Positions 25,652 through 35,434 of a DNA stretch of 64,000 nt are shown here, piece after piece (within the stretch, counting starts at the first letter, position 1; each line of letters opens with the position of its first letter). The translations under genes were made by a program, and so were the position numbers. The notes beneath the pieces were generated by a model. It ran no database searches. It was not told the DNA's origin and saw only the letters and a program-made list of their open reading frames with translations. The DNA lies in contig SBLD01000010.1 of NCBI GenBank assembly GCA_004551485.1, positions 1-64,000 on the forward strand. The letters run 5' to 3'. The DNA is from Billgrantia azerbaijanica (GTDB lineage: Bacteria; Pseudomonadota; Gammaproteobacteria; Pseudomonadales; Halomonadaceae).

Positions 25652-27016
25652 CTAGACCTCAAGCCGCTGCCAGCGTCGGCGCTGCCAGATCAGCGCGAAC
25701 CACGCCGAGTTGAGGCAGCGATAGCCGAGCTGCACCCACCAGATGCCGAGCAACCCCTGGTCGAGGGCGACGCCCACCCACCAGGCGAGCGGCAGAAACA
25801 CCAGCCACTGCAGGGTCAGGGTGGTGGTCATCACGGTGCGGTTGGCGCCGGCACCGAGCAGCGCCTGGCCGAGCACCAGGGCAGCGGCATCGAGCACGAT
25901 CATGGCGGCGGTGAGCTGCAGCGGCACGCGGCCCAGGGCCACCAGGCCAGGGTCATGGAGGAAGAGCCCCAGCACGGCGTCGGGCCACAGCGCCATGGGC
26001 AGGGCGAGGGTCGCCAGGCACAGCCAGGCCAGGCGCACCACGTCCCAGCCCCAGCGGTGCGCGTCGCGGTGGGCCTGGCGTCCCAGCGCCTGGCCGACGA
26101 GGCTCATGGCCGCCATGCCGAGCCCCACGCCGGGCAGGATCAGCAGCAGCGAGAGGTTCACCAGCACGTGCCCCACGGCCACGCTGGCGGTGTCGATCCG
26201 CCCGAGGATCCAGAACAGCACCGCGTAGCCGCCCGCGAACCACAGCTGCTGGAAGGAGTGGGGCGTGGCCAGGCGCAGGGTGGTGAGAAAGGTCAGCCGC
26301 TGCGGAAAGTCGCCGAGGAAACCGCTCGATCGGGCGTGGCGGGCGCTCACCGCAGCCCAGATGACAAACCCCGCGTAGAGCGACAGGGTGGTACCGGCAC
26401 CGGCGCCGGCGGCGCCCATGGCCGGCAGCCCCAGGTAGCCGAAGATGAGCACCAGGCTCGCCAGCACGTTGATTGCGTGCATCACCAGGATGATGCGCAG
26501 GTAGATACGGGTCTGCTGGATGCCGTTCCAGTAGCCGCGGAAGCAGAAGATCATCGCCACCGCGGCGAGCGACACCACCCGCCAGCGGAAGTAGTCGACC
26601 GCCTCGCCATGCACCGCCGGGTCCTGATTGATCAGCGCTAGCAGTGCGGGTGCCTGCCACAGGCAGAGCAGGGTGATCGGCACGGCGAGCAGCGCCGCGA
26701 TGACGAGCCCGGCATTGAGCGGCACGGCCAGCCGCCGCCAGTCCTCCTCGCCGTGGCGCCGTGCCGTCTGTGCCTGCACGCCAGAGGAGAGGCCGAACAC
26801 CAGGGCGGTGATCAGGAACATGGCGTAGCCGCCGATGCCCACGCCGGCCAGCGGCGTCTCGCCGAGCGAACCCACCAGCGCCGCATCGATCAGGTTGATC
26901 AGGCTCTGCGAGAGCATGCCGGCGATGATCGGCAGCGCCAGGCGCAGGATGCGCTGCCGTCGTCGCGGGTCGAGTCGCAGTCGCTCCAATCGCTCGCCTT
27001 GGCCCAGCGCCTTCAT
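25652..27016 (-). CDS. MATE-family multidrug efflux protein
   Basis: 454-residue inner-membrane protein with about 12 helices in two MatE halves, exporting cationic drugs or toxic compounds against Na+ or H+. The first half opens [29 protein letters not shown], and the second half holds [20 protein letters not shown]. It resembles NorM/DinF-type members; substrates are unknown. The start ATG 27016 overlaps the metH stop by 4 nt, so it is translationally coupled to metH, an odd pairing. No clear terminator separates it from cysI. Confidence 0.9.
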   Translation of the reverse strand: MKALGQGERLERLRLDPRRRQRILRLALPIIAGMLSQSLINLIDAALVGSLGETPLAGVGIGGYAMFLITALVFGLSSGVQAQTARRHGEEDWRRLAVPLNAGLVIAALLAVPITLLCLWQAPALLALINQDPAVHGEAVDYFRWRVVSLAAVAMIFCFRGYWNGIQQTRIYLRIILVMHAINVLASLVLIFGYLGLPAMGAAGAGAGTTLSLYAGFVIWAAVSARHARSSGFLGDFPQRLTFLTTLRLATPHSFQQLWFAGGYAVLFWILGRIDTASVAVGHVLVNLSLLLILPGVGLGMAAMSLVGQALGRQAHRDAHRWGWDVVRLAWLCLATLALPMALWPDAVLGLFLHDPGLVALGRVPLQLTAAMIVLDAAALVLGQALLGAGANRTVMTTTLTLQWLVFLPLAWWVGVALDQGLLGIWWVQLGYRCLNSAWFALIWQRRRWQRLEV

Positions 27017-30000
27017 GCCGGGTCGTAGGAGAGCACCGGCGAGAGCCAGCGCTCGAGCTCCTCGACGGCCATGCCCTTGCGCTCGGCGAGCGCCTCGACC
27101 TGGTCGCGGGTGATCTTGCCCGTGGCGAAATACTTCGATTGGGGGTGCGAGAAGTACCACCCGGAGACGGCCGCCGCCGGCCACATGGCGAAGCTGTCGG
27201 TGAGCTCGATGCCGGCGTTGGCGGTGGCATCGAGCAGGCGGAACAGCCGGGCCTTCTCGGTATGGTCGGGGCAGGCCGGATAGCCCGGCGCGGGGCGGAT
27301 GCCCTGGTACTTCTCGGCGATCAGCGCCGCGTTGTCGAGCGTCTCCTCGGGCACGTAGGCCCAGAACTCCTTGCGTACCCGCTCGTGCATGCGTTCGGCA
27401 AAGGCCTCGGCCAGACGGTCGGTGAGTGCCTGGACGAGGATGGCGTTGTAGTCGTCGCCGGCGGCCTTGTAGCGCTCGGCGAGCGCCTCGACGCCGTGAC
27501 CGGTGGTCACCGCGAAGCCGCCGATCCAGTCGGCCTTGCCGCTCGGCTCGCCATGGTCGTCGTAACGGGGCGCCACGAAGTCGGCCAGGCTGTAGCAGAC
27601 GCCATCGCGGTTCTTGGTGGTCTGCTGGCGGATGTGGCACAACCGCTCGATCACCTCGGAGCGCGACTCGTCGGCATACACCTCGATGACGTCGTCGTCG
27701 ACGCTGTTGGCCGGCCACAGGCCGATCACGCCGCGGGGGTGCACCAGCCGCTCATCGATCAGCTTGCGCAGCATCGCCCGGGCATCGGCATAAAGCTGGC
27801 GGGCCGCTTCGCCGACCTTGTCGTCATCGAGGATCTTGGGGAACTTGCCGGACAGCTCCCAACTCAGGAAGAAGGGCGTCCAGTCGATGCGCTCGACGAG
27901 CTCCTCAAGGTCGTAGTCGTCGAACACCTTGAGTCCGGTGAAGGTCGGCCGCGGCGGCGTGTAGCCGGCCCAGTCTATGGACGGCTTGCGGCGACGCGCC
28001 TCGGCGTAGCTCAGGTCGGCGGCCTTGGGACGGCGCTTGGCGTTGCGCGCGCGCACCGTCTCGTAGTCGGCGCGCACCTCCGCGACATAGGCCTCTTTCA
28101 GGCTCGGCGACAGCAGCTTGCCGGCCACCCCCACGGCGCGCGAGGCGTCGGCCACGTAGATCACCGGATGCGCGTAGCCAGGCTCGACCTTCACCGCGGT
28201 GTGCGCCTTGGAGGTGGTGGCGCCGCCGATCAGCAGCGGGAGCGTGAAGCCCTGGCGCTGCATCTCCTTGGCCACGTGCACCATCTCGTCGAGCGAGGGG
28301 GTGATCAGGCCGGAAAGGCCGATGATGTCGGCGTTCTCCTCGCGCGCGGTCTGCAGGATCTTCTCCGCCGGTACCATCACGCCGAGGTCGATCACCTCGT
28401 AGTTGTTGCACTGCAGGACGACACCCACGATGTTCTTGCCGATGTCGTGGACATCGCCCTTCACCGTGGCCATGACGATCTTGCCCTTGGCCCGCGTGTC
28501 CTGATTCCTGGCTTTCTCCGCCTCGATGTAGGGGATCAGGTAGGCCACCGCCTGCTTCATGACGCGGGCCGACTTGACCACCTGGGGCAGGAACATCTTG
28601 CCGGCGCCGAACAGGTCGCCGACCACGTTCATGCCATCCATCAGCGGCCCCTCGATCACCTCGATGGGACGCGTCGCCCGTTGGCGGGCAAGTTCGGTGT
28701 CTTCCTCGATGTAGGCGGTGATGCCCTTGACCAGCGCGTGCTCGATGCGCTTCTCCACCGCCCAGGAGCGCCACTCGAGGTCCTCCTTCTTCGCCGCGCC
28801 CGAGCCGTCGCCCTTGTACTTCTCGGCCAGGTCGACCAGGCGTTCGGTGCTGTCGCTGCGGCGGTTGAGCACCACGTCCTCGACGGCCTCGCGCAGCTCC
28901 TCGGGCAGGTCGTCGTAGACGGCCAGCTGGCCGGCGTTGACGATGCCCATGGTCAGGCCGGCGCGGATGGCATGATAGAGGAACACCGAGTGGATCGCCT
29001 CGCGCACCGGGTTGTTGCCGCGGAACGAGAAGGAGACGTTGGAGACGCCCCCCGATACCATGGCATGCGGCAGGTGCTCGCGGATCCAGCGCGTCGCCTC
29101 GATGAAGTCCACGGCGTAGTTGTCGTGCTCCTCGATGCCGGTGGCGATGGCGAAGATGTTGGGGTCGAAGATGATGTCTTCCGGCGGGAAATCGAGCTCA
29201 TCGACCAGCAGCCGGTAGGCGCGCTGGCAGATCTCGGTCTTGCGCGCGAAAGTGTCGGCCTGGCCGGCCTCGTCGAAGGCCATCACCACCACGGCGGCGC
29301 CATGGCGGCGGCAGACCGTGGCCTGCTCGCGGAAGGCCGCCTCGCCCTCCTTGAGCGAGATGGAGTTGACCACCGCCTTGCCCTGCACGCACTTGAGGCC
29401 CGCCTCGATGATCTCCCACTTGGAGGAGTCGATCATGATCGGCACCTTGGCGATGTCGGGTTCGCCGGCGATCAGGTTGAGGAAGCGCACCATCGCCTCC
29501 TGCGACTCCAGCATGCCCTCGTCCATGTTGACGTCGATCAACTGGGCGCCGCTTTCCACTTGCTCGAGGGCCACCTCCAGCGCCGTGGTGTAGTCCTCCT
29601 CGACGATCAACCGCTTGAAGCGCGCCGAGCCGGTGACGTTGGTACGCTCGCCGACGTTGACGAACAGCGACTCGGCGCCGATGTTGAAGGGCTCGAGCCC
29701 CGACAGACGACAGCTGCAGGGAATCTCCGGCACCGGGCGGGGGGCCACCCCCCGGATCGCCCGGTGGATGGCGGCGATGTGCTCGGGCGTGCTGCCGCAG
29801 CAGCCGCCGATGATATTGACCAGGCCGCTCTCGGCGAACTCGGCGACGATGGCCGCCATCTCCTCGGGACTCTGGTCATACTCGCCGAACTCGTTGGGCA
29901 GGCCGGCATTGGGGTGCGCCGAGACGAAGGTATCGGCCTTGGTGGCGAGCTCCGTCAGGTAGGGGCGCAGCTCCTCGGCGCCCAGCGCGCAGTTGAGGCC

Positions 30001-30738
30001 GATGGCGAGCGGCCGCGCATGGCGCACCGAGTTCCAGAACGCCTCGGTGGTCTGGCCGGAGAGGGTGCGCCCGGAGGCATCGGTGATGGTCCCGGAGATC
30101 ATCACCGGCAGGCGCTCGCCGCGGGCCTCGAAGAGCTCTTCCAGGGCGTAGATGGCCGCCTTGGCGTTGAGGGTGTCGAAGATCGTCTCGATCAGGATCA
30201 GGTCGCTGCCGCCCTCGATCAGCGCCTCGGCCGCCTCGCGGTAGTTGTCGCGCAGCTCGTCGAAGGTGACGTTGCGCTTGGCCGGGTCGTTGACGTCCGG
30301 CGACAGCGAGGCGGTGCGCGAGGTCGGCCCGAGCACGCCGGCCACGTAGCGCGGCACGCCGCTCTCTTCGGCCACGGCGTCGCACGCCGCGCGGGCCAGG
30401 CGCGCCGCCTCGCGGTTGAGTTCGCCCACCAGGTCCTGCATGGCGTAGTCGGCCTGGGAGAGGCGCGTGCTGTTGAAAGTGTTGGTCTCGACGATGTCGG
30501 CGCCGGCCTCGAGGTAGTCGCGATGGATGCGCGTCACCAGGTCGGGACAGGTCAGCACCAGGAGGTCGTTGTTGCCCTTGAGGTCGCAGGCCCAGTCGGC
30601 GAAGCGCTCACCGCGGAAGTCCGCTTCCGAGAGTCCGGCATTCTGCAGCATGGTACCCATGCCACCATCGAGCATCAGGATGCGCTCGCCGAGGCGTTCG
30701 GTGAGTGAAGCGGTGAGGGCAGAGGGAACGGCGGCCAT
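27013..30738 (-). CDS. metH: Cobalamin-dependent methionine synthase
   Basis: 1241-residue MetH that methylates homocysteine from 5-methyltetrahydrofolate through cobalamin. The order is homocysteine domain (zinc ligands in [10 protein letters not shown]), pterin-binding domain, cap and B12-binding domain with [11 protein letters not shown] (His ligand) and a C-terminal AdoMet activation domain. Length matches E. coli MetH (1227). The start is ATG 30738, at the first family residues. In the 138 nt before the IscR-type site I see neither a cobalamin nor a SAM/SAH riboswitch. A MATE gene is coupled downstream. Confidence 0.96.
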   Translation of the reverse strand: MAAVPSALTASLTERLGERILMLDGGMGTMLQNAGLSEADFRGERFADWACDLKGNNDLLVLTCPDLVTRIHRDYLEAGADIVETNTFNSTRLSQADYAMQDLVGELNREAARLARAACDAVAEESGVPRYVAGVLGPTSRTASLSPDVNDPAKRNVTFDELRDNYREAAEALIEGGSDLILIETIFDTLNAKAAIYALEELFEARGERLPVMISGTITDASGRTLSGQTTEAFWNSVRHARPLAIGLNCALGAEELRPYLTELATKADTFVSAHPNAGLPNEFGEYDQSPEEMAAIVAEFAESGLVNIIGGCCGSTPEHIAAIHRAIRGVAPRPVPEIPCSCRLSGLEPFNIGAESLFVNVGERTNVTGSARFKRLIVEEDYTTALEVALEQVESGAQLIDVNMDEGMLESQEAMVRFLNLIAGEPDIAKVPIMIDSSKWEIIEAGLKCVQGKAVVNSISLKEGEAAFREQATVCRRHGAAVVVMAFDEAGQADTFARKTEICQRAYRLLVDELDFPPEDIIFDPNIFAIATGIEEHDNYAVDFIEATRWIREHLPHAMVSGGVSNVSFSFRGNNPVREAIHSVFLYHAIRAGLTMGIVNAGQLAVYDDLPEELREAVEDVVLNRRSDSTERLVDLAEKYKGDGSGAAKKEDLEWRSWAVEKRIEHALVKGITAYIEEDTELARQRATRPIEVIEGPLMDGMNVVGDLFGAGKMFLPQVVKSARVMKQAVAYLIPYIEAEKARNQDTRAKGKIVMATVKGDVHDIGKNIVGVVLQCNNYEVIDLGVMVPAEKILQTAREENADIIGLSGLITPSLDEMVHVAKEMQRQGFTLPLLIGGATTSKAHTAVKVEPGYAHPVIYVADASRAVGVAGKLLSPSLKEAYVAEVRADYETVRARNAKRRPKAADLSYAEARRRKPSIDWAGYTPPRPTFTGLKVFDDYDLEELVERIDWTPFFLSWELSGKFPKILDDDKVGEAARQLYADARAMLRKLIDERLVHPRGVIGLWPANSVDDDVIEVYADESRSEVIERLCHIRQQTTKNRDGVCYSLADFVAPRYDDHGEPSGKADWIGGFAVTTGHGVEALAERYKAAGDDYNAILVQALTDRLAEAFAERMHERVRKEFWAYVPEETLDNAALIAEKYQGIRPAPGYPACPDHTEKARLFRLLDATANAGIELTDSFAMWPAAAVSGWYFSHPQSKYFATGKITRDQVEALAERKGMAVEELERWLSPVLSYDPA

Positions 30739-30876
30739 GGGTCGGATCGGTCTCCAGCACTGTGTCACGTCGAGGATGAGGGGCCACGGGTGCGTGTCGT
30801 TATGGTTCGAGCGCGGCCAGGTCGGCCCGCCATGGTAGCAAAAGCGCCGCGGCGAGGGCAGGGCGCCGGTGCAAAA

Positions 30877-30894
30877 CCGACCAAAATAGTCGGG
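30877..30894 (+). promoter_or_regulatory. Type 1 IscR-like site upstream of nfuA
   Basis: CCGACCAAAATAGTCGGG matches the gammaproteobacterial type 1 IscR consensus (YYGACTRWWWYAGTCRRS) at all but one position. It lies immediately before a candidate -35 of nfuA. E. coli nfuA is an IscR-regulated gene, so Fe-S-responsive control is a reasonable inference. Confidence 0.65.
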
Positions 30895-30895
30895 A

Positions 30896-30924
30896 TTGTT
30901 TCGGCCGCCCCTTTTGCTTACCAT
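30896..30924 (+). promoter_or_regulatory. Candidate nfuA promoter
   Basis: TTGTTT (30896-30901) and TACCAT (30919-30924) with a 17-nt spacer form a weak sigma-70 promoter just after the IscR-like site, 57 nt before the nfuA start. Confidence 0.45.
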
Positions 30925-30981
30925 GAGCACATGTCAATGACGGCCGCCCGGCAGCGCGGCGGCCAGGCCTGCGAGACTACC

Positions 30982-31572
30982 ATGAGCGAGATCATCCAGA
31001 TTACCGACAGCGCCCAGGGCTACCTCGCCGAACTGCTCGCGAAGCAGAACGTCGAGGGCATTGCCGTGCGCATCTTCATCACCCAGCCGGGCACCCCCTA
31101 CGCGGAGACCTGCCTGGCCTACTGTCGTCCCGGCGAGGAAGAGCCGACCGACGAGCGCCTGGATCTCGAGAAGCTCGCCGTCTACGTCGACAAGCACAGC
31201 GTCCCCTTCCTCGAGGAGGCGGTGGTCGACTTCAACGCCGACCGCATGGGCGGCCAGCTCACCATCAAGGCCCCCAACGCCAAGATGCCCAAGGTCAACG
31301 CCGACAGCCCCTTGGAGGACCGCGTCAACTACGTCCTCTACAGCGAGATCAACCCGGGGCTGGCGGCACACGGCGGCGAGATCAAGCTGATCGAGCTGAC
31401 CGAGGACCAGGTCGCCGTGCTCGCCTTCGGCGGCGGCTGCCAGGGCTGCGCGGCGGTCGACCTGACCCTCAAGGAGGGCGTCGAGCGCACCCTGATGGAG
31501 CGCATCCCCGAGCTCGCCGGCATCCGCGACGTGACCGATCATACGGACACGACCAACGCCTACTACCGCTGA
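30982..31572 (+). CDS. nfuA: Fe-S biogenesis protein NfuA
   Basis: 196-residue Fe-S carrier that delivers [4Fe-4S] clusters to target proteins under stress. Residues 1-95 form a degenerate A-type domain ([24 protein letters not shown]). Residues 105-190 form the Nfu domain with Cys153 and Cys156 ([11 protein letters not shown]). ATG 30982 gives the family length; an in-frame ATG 54 nt upstream is a less likely alternative. An IscR-type site precedes it, and it converges on the kfrA-like gene. Confidence 0.94.
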   Translation: MSEIIQITDSAQGYLAELLAKQNVEGIAVRIFITQPGTPYAETCLAYCRPGEEEPTDERLDLEKLAVYVDKHSVPFLEEAVVDFNADRMGGQLTIKAPNAKMPKVNADSPLEDRVNYVLYSEINPGLAAHGGEIKLIELTEDQVAVLAFGGGCQGCAAVDLTLKEGVERTLMERIPELAGIRDVTDHTDTTNAYYR

Positions 31573-31580
31573 CGCCGACG

Positions 31581-32618
31581 TCAGCGCTGCCCCTCCGAAG
31601 GCTCCGCATCCGCGGGGCCTTCGCTGTTTTCGAGGGGGCCTCCGTCGTCCGCGGCGGTCACCGGAGCCTGCCACAGCCAGCGGTTGAGCTGCCCCTCGAG
31701 CTCACGCAGGCGCCGCGACTGCTCCTCGAGCAGCCGCCGCTGCTCGTCGATGCGCGCCTCCAGCAGCTCCCGCTCGCGCCGGCGCGTTTCGGCCCGCTCC
31801 TCGGCGCGACCTCGCGCCCAGTCGGTCTCGCGATGGCGCTTCTCCTCCTCGGCGAGGGCGCCGCGCGCCTCCTTGACCTGCTGCTGTAGCGCTTCCAGGC
31901 GCGACTCGAGCTGGCGTTCGCGCGTGGCGCGCGCCTTTTCCGCCGCCTGTCGCTCCTGGCGCGCCTCGTCGAGCAGCGCCATCAGGCGCGCCTCGGCGCT
32001 TTCGTGGCGCTGCTCCTCCTGGGCCAGCCGCTCGCGATGCTGCGCCTCGCGCGCCGCCAGCGTCTCACGCTGCGCCTCCATCCGCTGCGCGTGTTCGGCC
32101 TGCTGCCGCTCGAGCCGTTCGGTCAGGCGGCGCAGGCGCTCGCTCAGCCGGCTCGCCTCCTGCTGCAGCTGGTCGCGCTCGGCCTCGACCGTGGCCAGCT
32201 CCGCCGAGCGCGTCTCCAGGCGTTGCTGCGTCTCGCCCAGGTGGGCGGCCAGGGCCGCCTCGCGCTGGGCGGCATCCTCGGCCTGGCGCTCGGCGTCGCG
32301 CGCCGCCTCACACGCCGCCTCGACCCGCCGGTCGGCCTCCTGGCGATAGTGGGTGAGCGCCTCGCCGGCGGCTTCCTGGGCGTGCTGCCACAGGCGCTCG
32401 GCGAGCGACGCCACGCCCTCCGGCATGTCGCGGGCGGGTGGCGTATCGCGGTTCGCCTCGCGCCGCGCCCGCCACTCCCGCAGGTGCTCGCTGATGGTGG
32501 TGAAGCTCCCCGTGCCCAGCACCTCGCGCACCTTCTGCACGCTGGGCGTCTCGCCCTGGGCGAGCAGCGTGTCGATGGCCCGCTGCACGTCCTCGTACTG
32601 CACCCCGCTACGCGCCAT
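31581..32618 (-). CDS. KfrA-like DNA-binding coiled-coil protein
   Basis: 345-residue protein with the KfrA N-terminal DNA-binding domain (residues 4-60: VQYEDVQRAIDTLLAQGETPSV, then VLGTGSFTTISEHLREWR). A very long charged coiled coil follows (about 70-310) and a short acidic tail. KfrA of RK2-type plasmids binds its own promoter and forms filaments aiding plasmid segregation. Here it lies on what looks like chromosomal core DNA, divergent from a tyrosine recombinase, with a near-perfect dyad between them. The role is inferred as DNA-binding and possibly architectural. No other plasmid genes are near. Confidence 0.8.
   Translation of the reverse strand: MARSGVQYEDVQRAIDTLLAQGETPSVQKVREVLGTGSFTTISEHLREWRARREANRDTPPARDMPEGVASLAERLWQHAQEAAGEALTHYRQEADRRVEAACEAARDAERQAEDAAQREAALAAHLGETQQRLETRSAELATVEAERDQLQQEASRLSERLRRLTERLERQQAEHAQRMEAQRETLAAREAQHRERLAQEEQRHESAEARLMALLDEARQERQAAEKARATRERQLESRLEALQQQVKEARGALAEEEKRHRETDWARGRAEERAETRRRERELLEARIDEQRRLLEEQSRRLRELEGQLNRWLWQAPVTAADDGGPLENSEGPADAEPSEGQR
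31597..31630 (+). terminator. nfuA terminator inside the kfrA-like 3' end
   Basis: GAAGGCTCCGC (31597-31607) pairs with GCGGGGCCTTC (31612-31622) with one G-T wobble, and TTTT follows at 31627-31630. It lies within the last codons of the convergent kfrA-like gene. Confidence 0.7.
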
Positions 32619-32725
32619 GTCGCTCTCCTCGCTGATGCCGTGTCACTCGTCCGCGCCGTGCGCCCGCGCCTGGATGGGGCGAAGCCTACCCGGAAGGGCA
32701 CGACAACGGAAGATTTTACATTTTA

Positions 32726-32743
32726 TGTATTATCCATAATACA
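32726..32743. promoter_or_regulatory. Operator-like dyad between kfrA-like and recombinase genes
   Basis: TGTATTATCCATAATACA has two perfect 8-bp arms around CC. It sits 108 nt before the kfrA-like start and 48 nt before the earliest recombinase start, inside the AT-rich part of the 172-bp divergent region. Plasmid KfrA proteins repress their own promoters through such dyads, so autoregulation is likely. Confidence 0.6.
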
Positions 32744-32790
32744 CTATGATTTGCACAGAAAAAGCAAGATTACGCGGCTTATCTTGATAA

Positions 32791-34128
32791 ATGACAGCGC
32801 AGCCCCGACAATCGTTGCGGCAGAGGCCAGCGGCGAGCGAGGCCTCGGGGATCACCAATGCAAGCAGGGAAGGGCAGAGGCGAGTGACGGGAGACGACTG
32901 GACACAATGGGGCTCGGCAGCCACGCAGGGGACAAGGGGTGAGTCGACATCGTCGACCGGTGAAGCTCATCTGCCCGCCTCGCCACGCGGCGTCACGGAA
33001 GCCGCCTTCCAGCCCGCCCCCACACCGACCTCGGCCGTGCCGCATATCGCCGCGCGCAGCGATGCCGAGGCCGTGGCCCACTGGCTGGCCGAGTATCGTG
33101 ACAGCCCGCGCACCCAGCGCGCCTACCGCCGCGAGGCGGAGCGGCTGCTGCTGTGGCTGGGCGAGCGGGGCAGGAGGCTTGCCGAGCTGCGCCGCGAGGA
33201 CCTCGATGCCTTCGAGGCGTTCCTCGCCGACCCGCGCCCTCGGCAGCACTGGGTCGGCCCGCCGCGACCGCGCAGCAGCGGCGAGTGGCGCCCCTTTCGC
33301 GGGCCGCTGTCGGCGGCGAGCCGGCGCCAGAGCCTGGTGATCCTGCAGGGCCTGTTCGCCTGGCTGCGGGAAGCCGGCTGGGTCGCCCACAATCCCTTTC
33401 GCCTGATGCGCGACAAGCGCCGGCGCCTCGACAACCGCCAGTCGCGCATCGAGCGCTACCTGGAGCGCCCGCTGTGGTGCTGGCTGTGGGCGTGGCTCAA
33501 CCGCCCTCCGGAGGCGGGCGCCTCACCGCGGGCGCGCTTCGAATGGGGGCGGCGACGCTTCGTGTTCGGGTTCGCCTACCTGCTCGCCCCGCGCCTCAGC
33601 GAGATGAGCGCCGCGCGCATGCAGGACTTCCATCGCCGCGAGGGGCGCTGGTGGTGGCGGGTGGTCGGCAAGGGCGACAAGGCGGCGGCGATTCCCGTAC
33701 CGCCGGATATGGTGACGCTGCTCGAGGCGTGGCGTGAGGCGCTGGGACTGGCGCCGCTGCCGGCCCCCACGGAAGAAACGCCGCTGCTGCGCGCCCTCGA
33801 CGGTCGGCGCGCCCTCGGCGCCAACCGGCTCTACCGGCTGATCCGCGAGACCTTCCGCGAGGCCGCGGCGGCGCTGGCGGCGGAGCAGGGCGAGGCGGCG
33901 GACGAGGTGGCCCGCCTGCGCCAGGCCACACCGCACTGGCTGCGCCACACGGCGCTCACCCATCAGGCCCAGGCCGGCGTGGAGCTGCGCTTTCTCGCCG
34001 CCACCGCCCGGCATGCACGGCTCGACACCACGGCCCGCTACCTCCATGCCGAGGATGCCGAGTGGCACCGCCAGCAGGCCGGGCACGCCCTCGTCGTGCA
34101 CGACGAGACACCCACGGAAGGATCGTGA
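32791..34128 (+). CDS. Tyrosine-type site-specific recombinase
   Basis: Up to 445 residues. A low-complexity N-terminus (1-85) precedes the SAM-like core-binding domain (about 93-200) and the catalytic domain. Catalytic residues are all visible: Arg268 (APRLSE), Lys297, His382 and Arg385 (HWLRH), His408 and nucleophile Tyr417. A Trp-rich insert (WCWLWAWLNRPPE) separates the domains. It is not XerC or XerD in neighbourhood. ATG 32791 has no good ribosome site; GTG 32884 after GAAGGG is a reasonable alternative start. Paired divergently with the kfrA-like gene. No att repeats were seen. Confidence 0.85.
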   Translation: MTAQPRQSLRQRPAASEASGITNASREGQRRVTGDDWTQWGSAATQGTRGESTSSTGEAHLPASPRGVTEAAFQPAPTPTSAVPHIAARSDAEAVAHWLAEYRDSPRTQRAYRREAERLLLWLGERGRRLAELRREDLDAFEAFLADPRPRQHWVGPPRPRSSGEWRPFRGPLSAASRRQSLVILQGLFAWLREAGWVAHNPFRLMRDKRRRLDNRQSRIERYLERPLWCWLWAWLNRPPEAGASPRARFEWGRRRFVFGFAYLLAPRLSEMSAARMQDFHRREGRWWWRVVGKGDKAAAIPVPPDMVTLLEAWREALGLAPLPAPTEETPLLRALDGRRALGANRLYRLIRETFREAAAALAAEQGEAADEVARLRQATPHWLRHTALTHQAQAGVELRFLAATARHARLDTTARYLHAEDAEWHRQQAGHALVVHDETPTEGS

Positions 34129-34129
34129 T

Positions 34130-34143
34130 GCCTCGGGCGAGGC
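34130..34143 (+). terminator. Short hairpin after recombinase gene
   Basis: GCCTCG (34130-34135) pairs with CGAGGC (34138-34143) just after the recombinase stop. The next bases, GTTATAAT, are the sufE -10, so terminator and promoter nearly overlap. A T-run is lacking. Confidence 0.35.
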
Positions 34144-34145
34144 GT

Positions 34146-34151
34146 TATAAT
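34146..34151 (+). promoter_or_regulatory. sufE promoter -10 element
   Basis: TATAAT, a perfect consensus -10, stands 27 nt before the sufE start. No good -35 is present at 16-18 nt, so an activator may be needed. Confidence 0.55.
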
Positions 34152-34177
34152 GGGCACAACCCTTTCAAGGAGTCGCC

Positions 34178-34603
34178 ATGAGTTCCGAGATCACCGCCGA
34201 ACAGGCCCAGCAGGCGCTGCTGGAAGAGTTCGAGATGTTCGACAACTGGATGGACCGCTACCAGTACATCATCGACATGGGCAAGCAGCTGCCGGCCTTC
34301 CCCGAGGAGTGGAAGACCGACGAACGCAAGATCCGGGGCTGCCAGTCGAACGTCTGGCTGCACCACCGTCGCGACGGCGAGCGGCTCCACTTCGAGGCGA
34401 TCTCCGACGCCGCCATCGTCTCGGGGTTGATCGCCGTGCTGATGCGCATCTACAACGACCGTCCGGCCGAGGAGATCCGCGCCACCAGCCCGCACTTCCT
34501 GCAGGACCTGGGGCTCGACAAACACCTCTCGCCGACGCGCAGCAACGGCCTGCACAGCATGCTCGCACGCATCTACGAGGTGGCCGAGGGGGAGGCCGCC
34601 TGA
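34178..34603 (+). CDS. sufE: SufE sulfur-acceptor protein
   Basis: 141-residue SufE/CsdE-family protein that accepts persulfide from a SufS-type cysteine desulfurase and hands it to the Fe-S scaffold. Cys55 in RKIRGCQSNVW is the acceptor cysteine, and the HFEAISDAAIVSGLIAVL block is typical. AAGGAG precedes ATG 34178. No suf operon is next to it. It is close to nfuA, another Fe-S gene, from which the recombinase pair separates it. CsdE is the alternative assignment. Confidence 0.93.
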   Translation: MSSEITAEQAQQALLEEFEMFDNWMDRYQYIIDMGKQLPAFPEEWKTDERKIRGCQSNVWLHHRRDGERLHFEAISDAAIVSGLIAVLMRIYNDRPAEEIRATSPHFLQDLGLDKHLSPTRSNGLHSMLARIYEVAEGEAA

Positions 34604-34621
34604 CATCCCTCCGGCGGCGCG

Positions 34622-34960
34622 TCAGCGCGATGTCTCCTCGCGGCAGCGAAAGTGCTCGTCCAGTTCCGGATCGGCCCGACACAGCGCCTCGCTGGGCCCG
34701 CCGGGCACCGGGTCGATGCCGCCGTCACAGCCGGGATGGCAGCGAGCGATGCGCTGGGCCGCCAGCCAGCCGCCCTTGAACGGCCCATGCACGCGAAGCG
34801 CCTCCAGGGCGTAGTTCGAGCAGCTCGGCCAGTAGCGGCAGCGCGGACCGAGCAGGGGGCTCAGGGTCAGCTGATAGAGCCGGACCAGGCCGATCGGGAC
34901 GAGCGTCAGCGCCCGGAACAGCCCGCGAGCCGGGCGCGCAAGCCAGGCGCGGCGGGGCAT
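34622..34960 (-). CDS. yidD: YidD, membrane protein insertion efficiency factor
   Basis: 112-residue YidD-family protein that helps YidC insert inner-membrane proteins. The core [30 protein letters not shown] carries the conserved cysteines (shown by blocks [11 protein letters not shown] and [12 protein letters not shown]). [17 protein letters not shown] is also diagnostic. An N-terminal amphipathic helix tethers it to the membrane. Usually yidD lies in rpmH-rnpA-yidD-yidC; here it is displaced beside hisI, which is unusual but seen elsewhere. Confidence 0.9.
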   Translation of the reverse strand: MPRRAWLARPARGLFRALTLVPIGLVRLYQLTLSPLLGPRCRYWPSCSNYALEALRVHGPFKGGWLAAQRIARCHPGCDGGIDPVPGGPSEALCRADPELDEHFRCREETSR

Positions 34961-34963
34961 GGC

Positions 34964-35416
34964 TCAACGCCGCTCCGGGGCCTTGCCGTAGAGAGCCTCG
35001 GGATCGATCAGCGGCTCGCTGTCGACACGCGCCGCCTCGCCCTCCAGGGCCAGGTAGAAGCAGCTGCGCCGCCCGGTGTGGCAGGCGGGACCGGTCTGCT
35101 CGACCTGCAGCAGCAGGGTGTCGCCGTCGCAGTCGAGATGCGCCGCCCGCAGGTGCTGCTGCTGCCCCGAGGACTCGCCCTTGCGCCACAGCTTGCCGCG
35201 TGAACGCGACCAGTAGCAGACGCGCCCGGTACGTAGCGTCTCCTCCAGCGCTTCGCGATTCATCCACGCCATCATCAGTACCTCGCCGCTGTCATGCTGC
35301 TGGGCGATGGCCGGAATCAGGCCGTCGGCGTTGAAACGAGCGGCATCGAGAACGGCGCCGAGGGGGTGGCGCGCTTCGCAGTCGGCGCGCTCGAGTTGCT
35401 TGAACAGTTCGGCCAT
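34964..35416 (-). CDS. hisI: Phosphoribosyl-AMP cyclohydrolase
   Basis: 150-residue HisI, the third step of histidine synthesis, opening the purine ring of PR-AMP. Zinc and magnesium ligands are in [17 protein letters not shown] and [28 protein letters not shown] is the substrate loop. It is monofunctional: no HisE domain follows. ATG 35416 is preferred over GTG 35422 because of spacing from GGAG. Three nt separate it from yidD. Beside zur, a zinc-responsive pairing is conceivable because HisI needs zinc. Confidence 0.92.
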   Translation of the reverse strand: MAELFKQLERADCEARHPLGAVLDAARFNADGLIPAIAQQHDSGEVLMMAWMNREALEETLRTGRVCYWSRSRGKLWRKGESSGQQQHLRAAHLDCDGDTLLLQVEQTGPACHTGRRSCFYLALEGEAARVDSEPLIDPEALYGKAPERR

Positions 35417-35434
35417 GGGCACTCCGGCAAGGGA

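Noticed and set aside
27139-30708. A plus-strand open frame of 1189 codons opposite metH
   Set aside because: Antisense shadow of metH; rich in His, Gly and Val as expected from complementing GC-rich codons, with no domain signature.
30739-30876. Cobalamin or SAM/SAH riboswitch before metH
   Set aside because: No B12 box or SAH/SAM aptamer pattern is visible; only the IscR-like site of nfuA lies farther up.
32619-34180. Integron or prophage boundary at the tyrosine recombinase
   Set aside because: No attC-like or att direct repeats, no phage genes, and no base-composition break beyond the AT-rich promoter.
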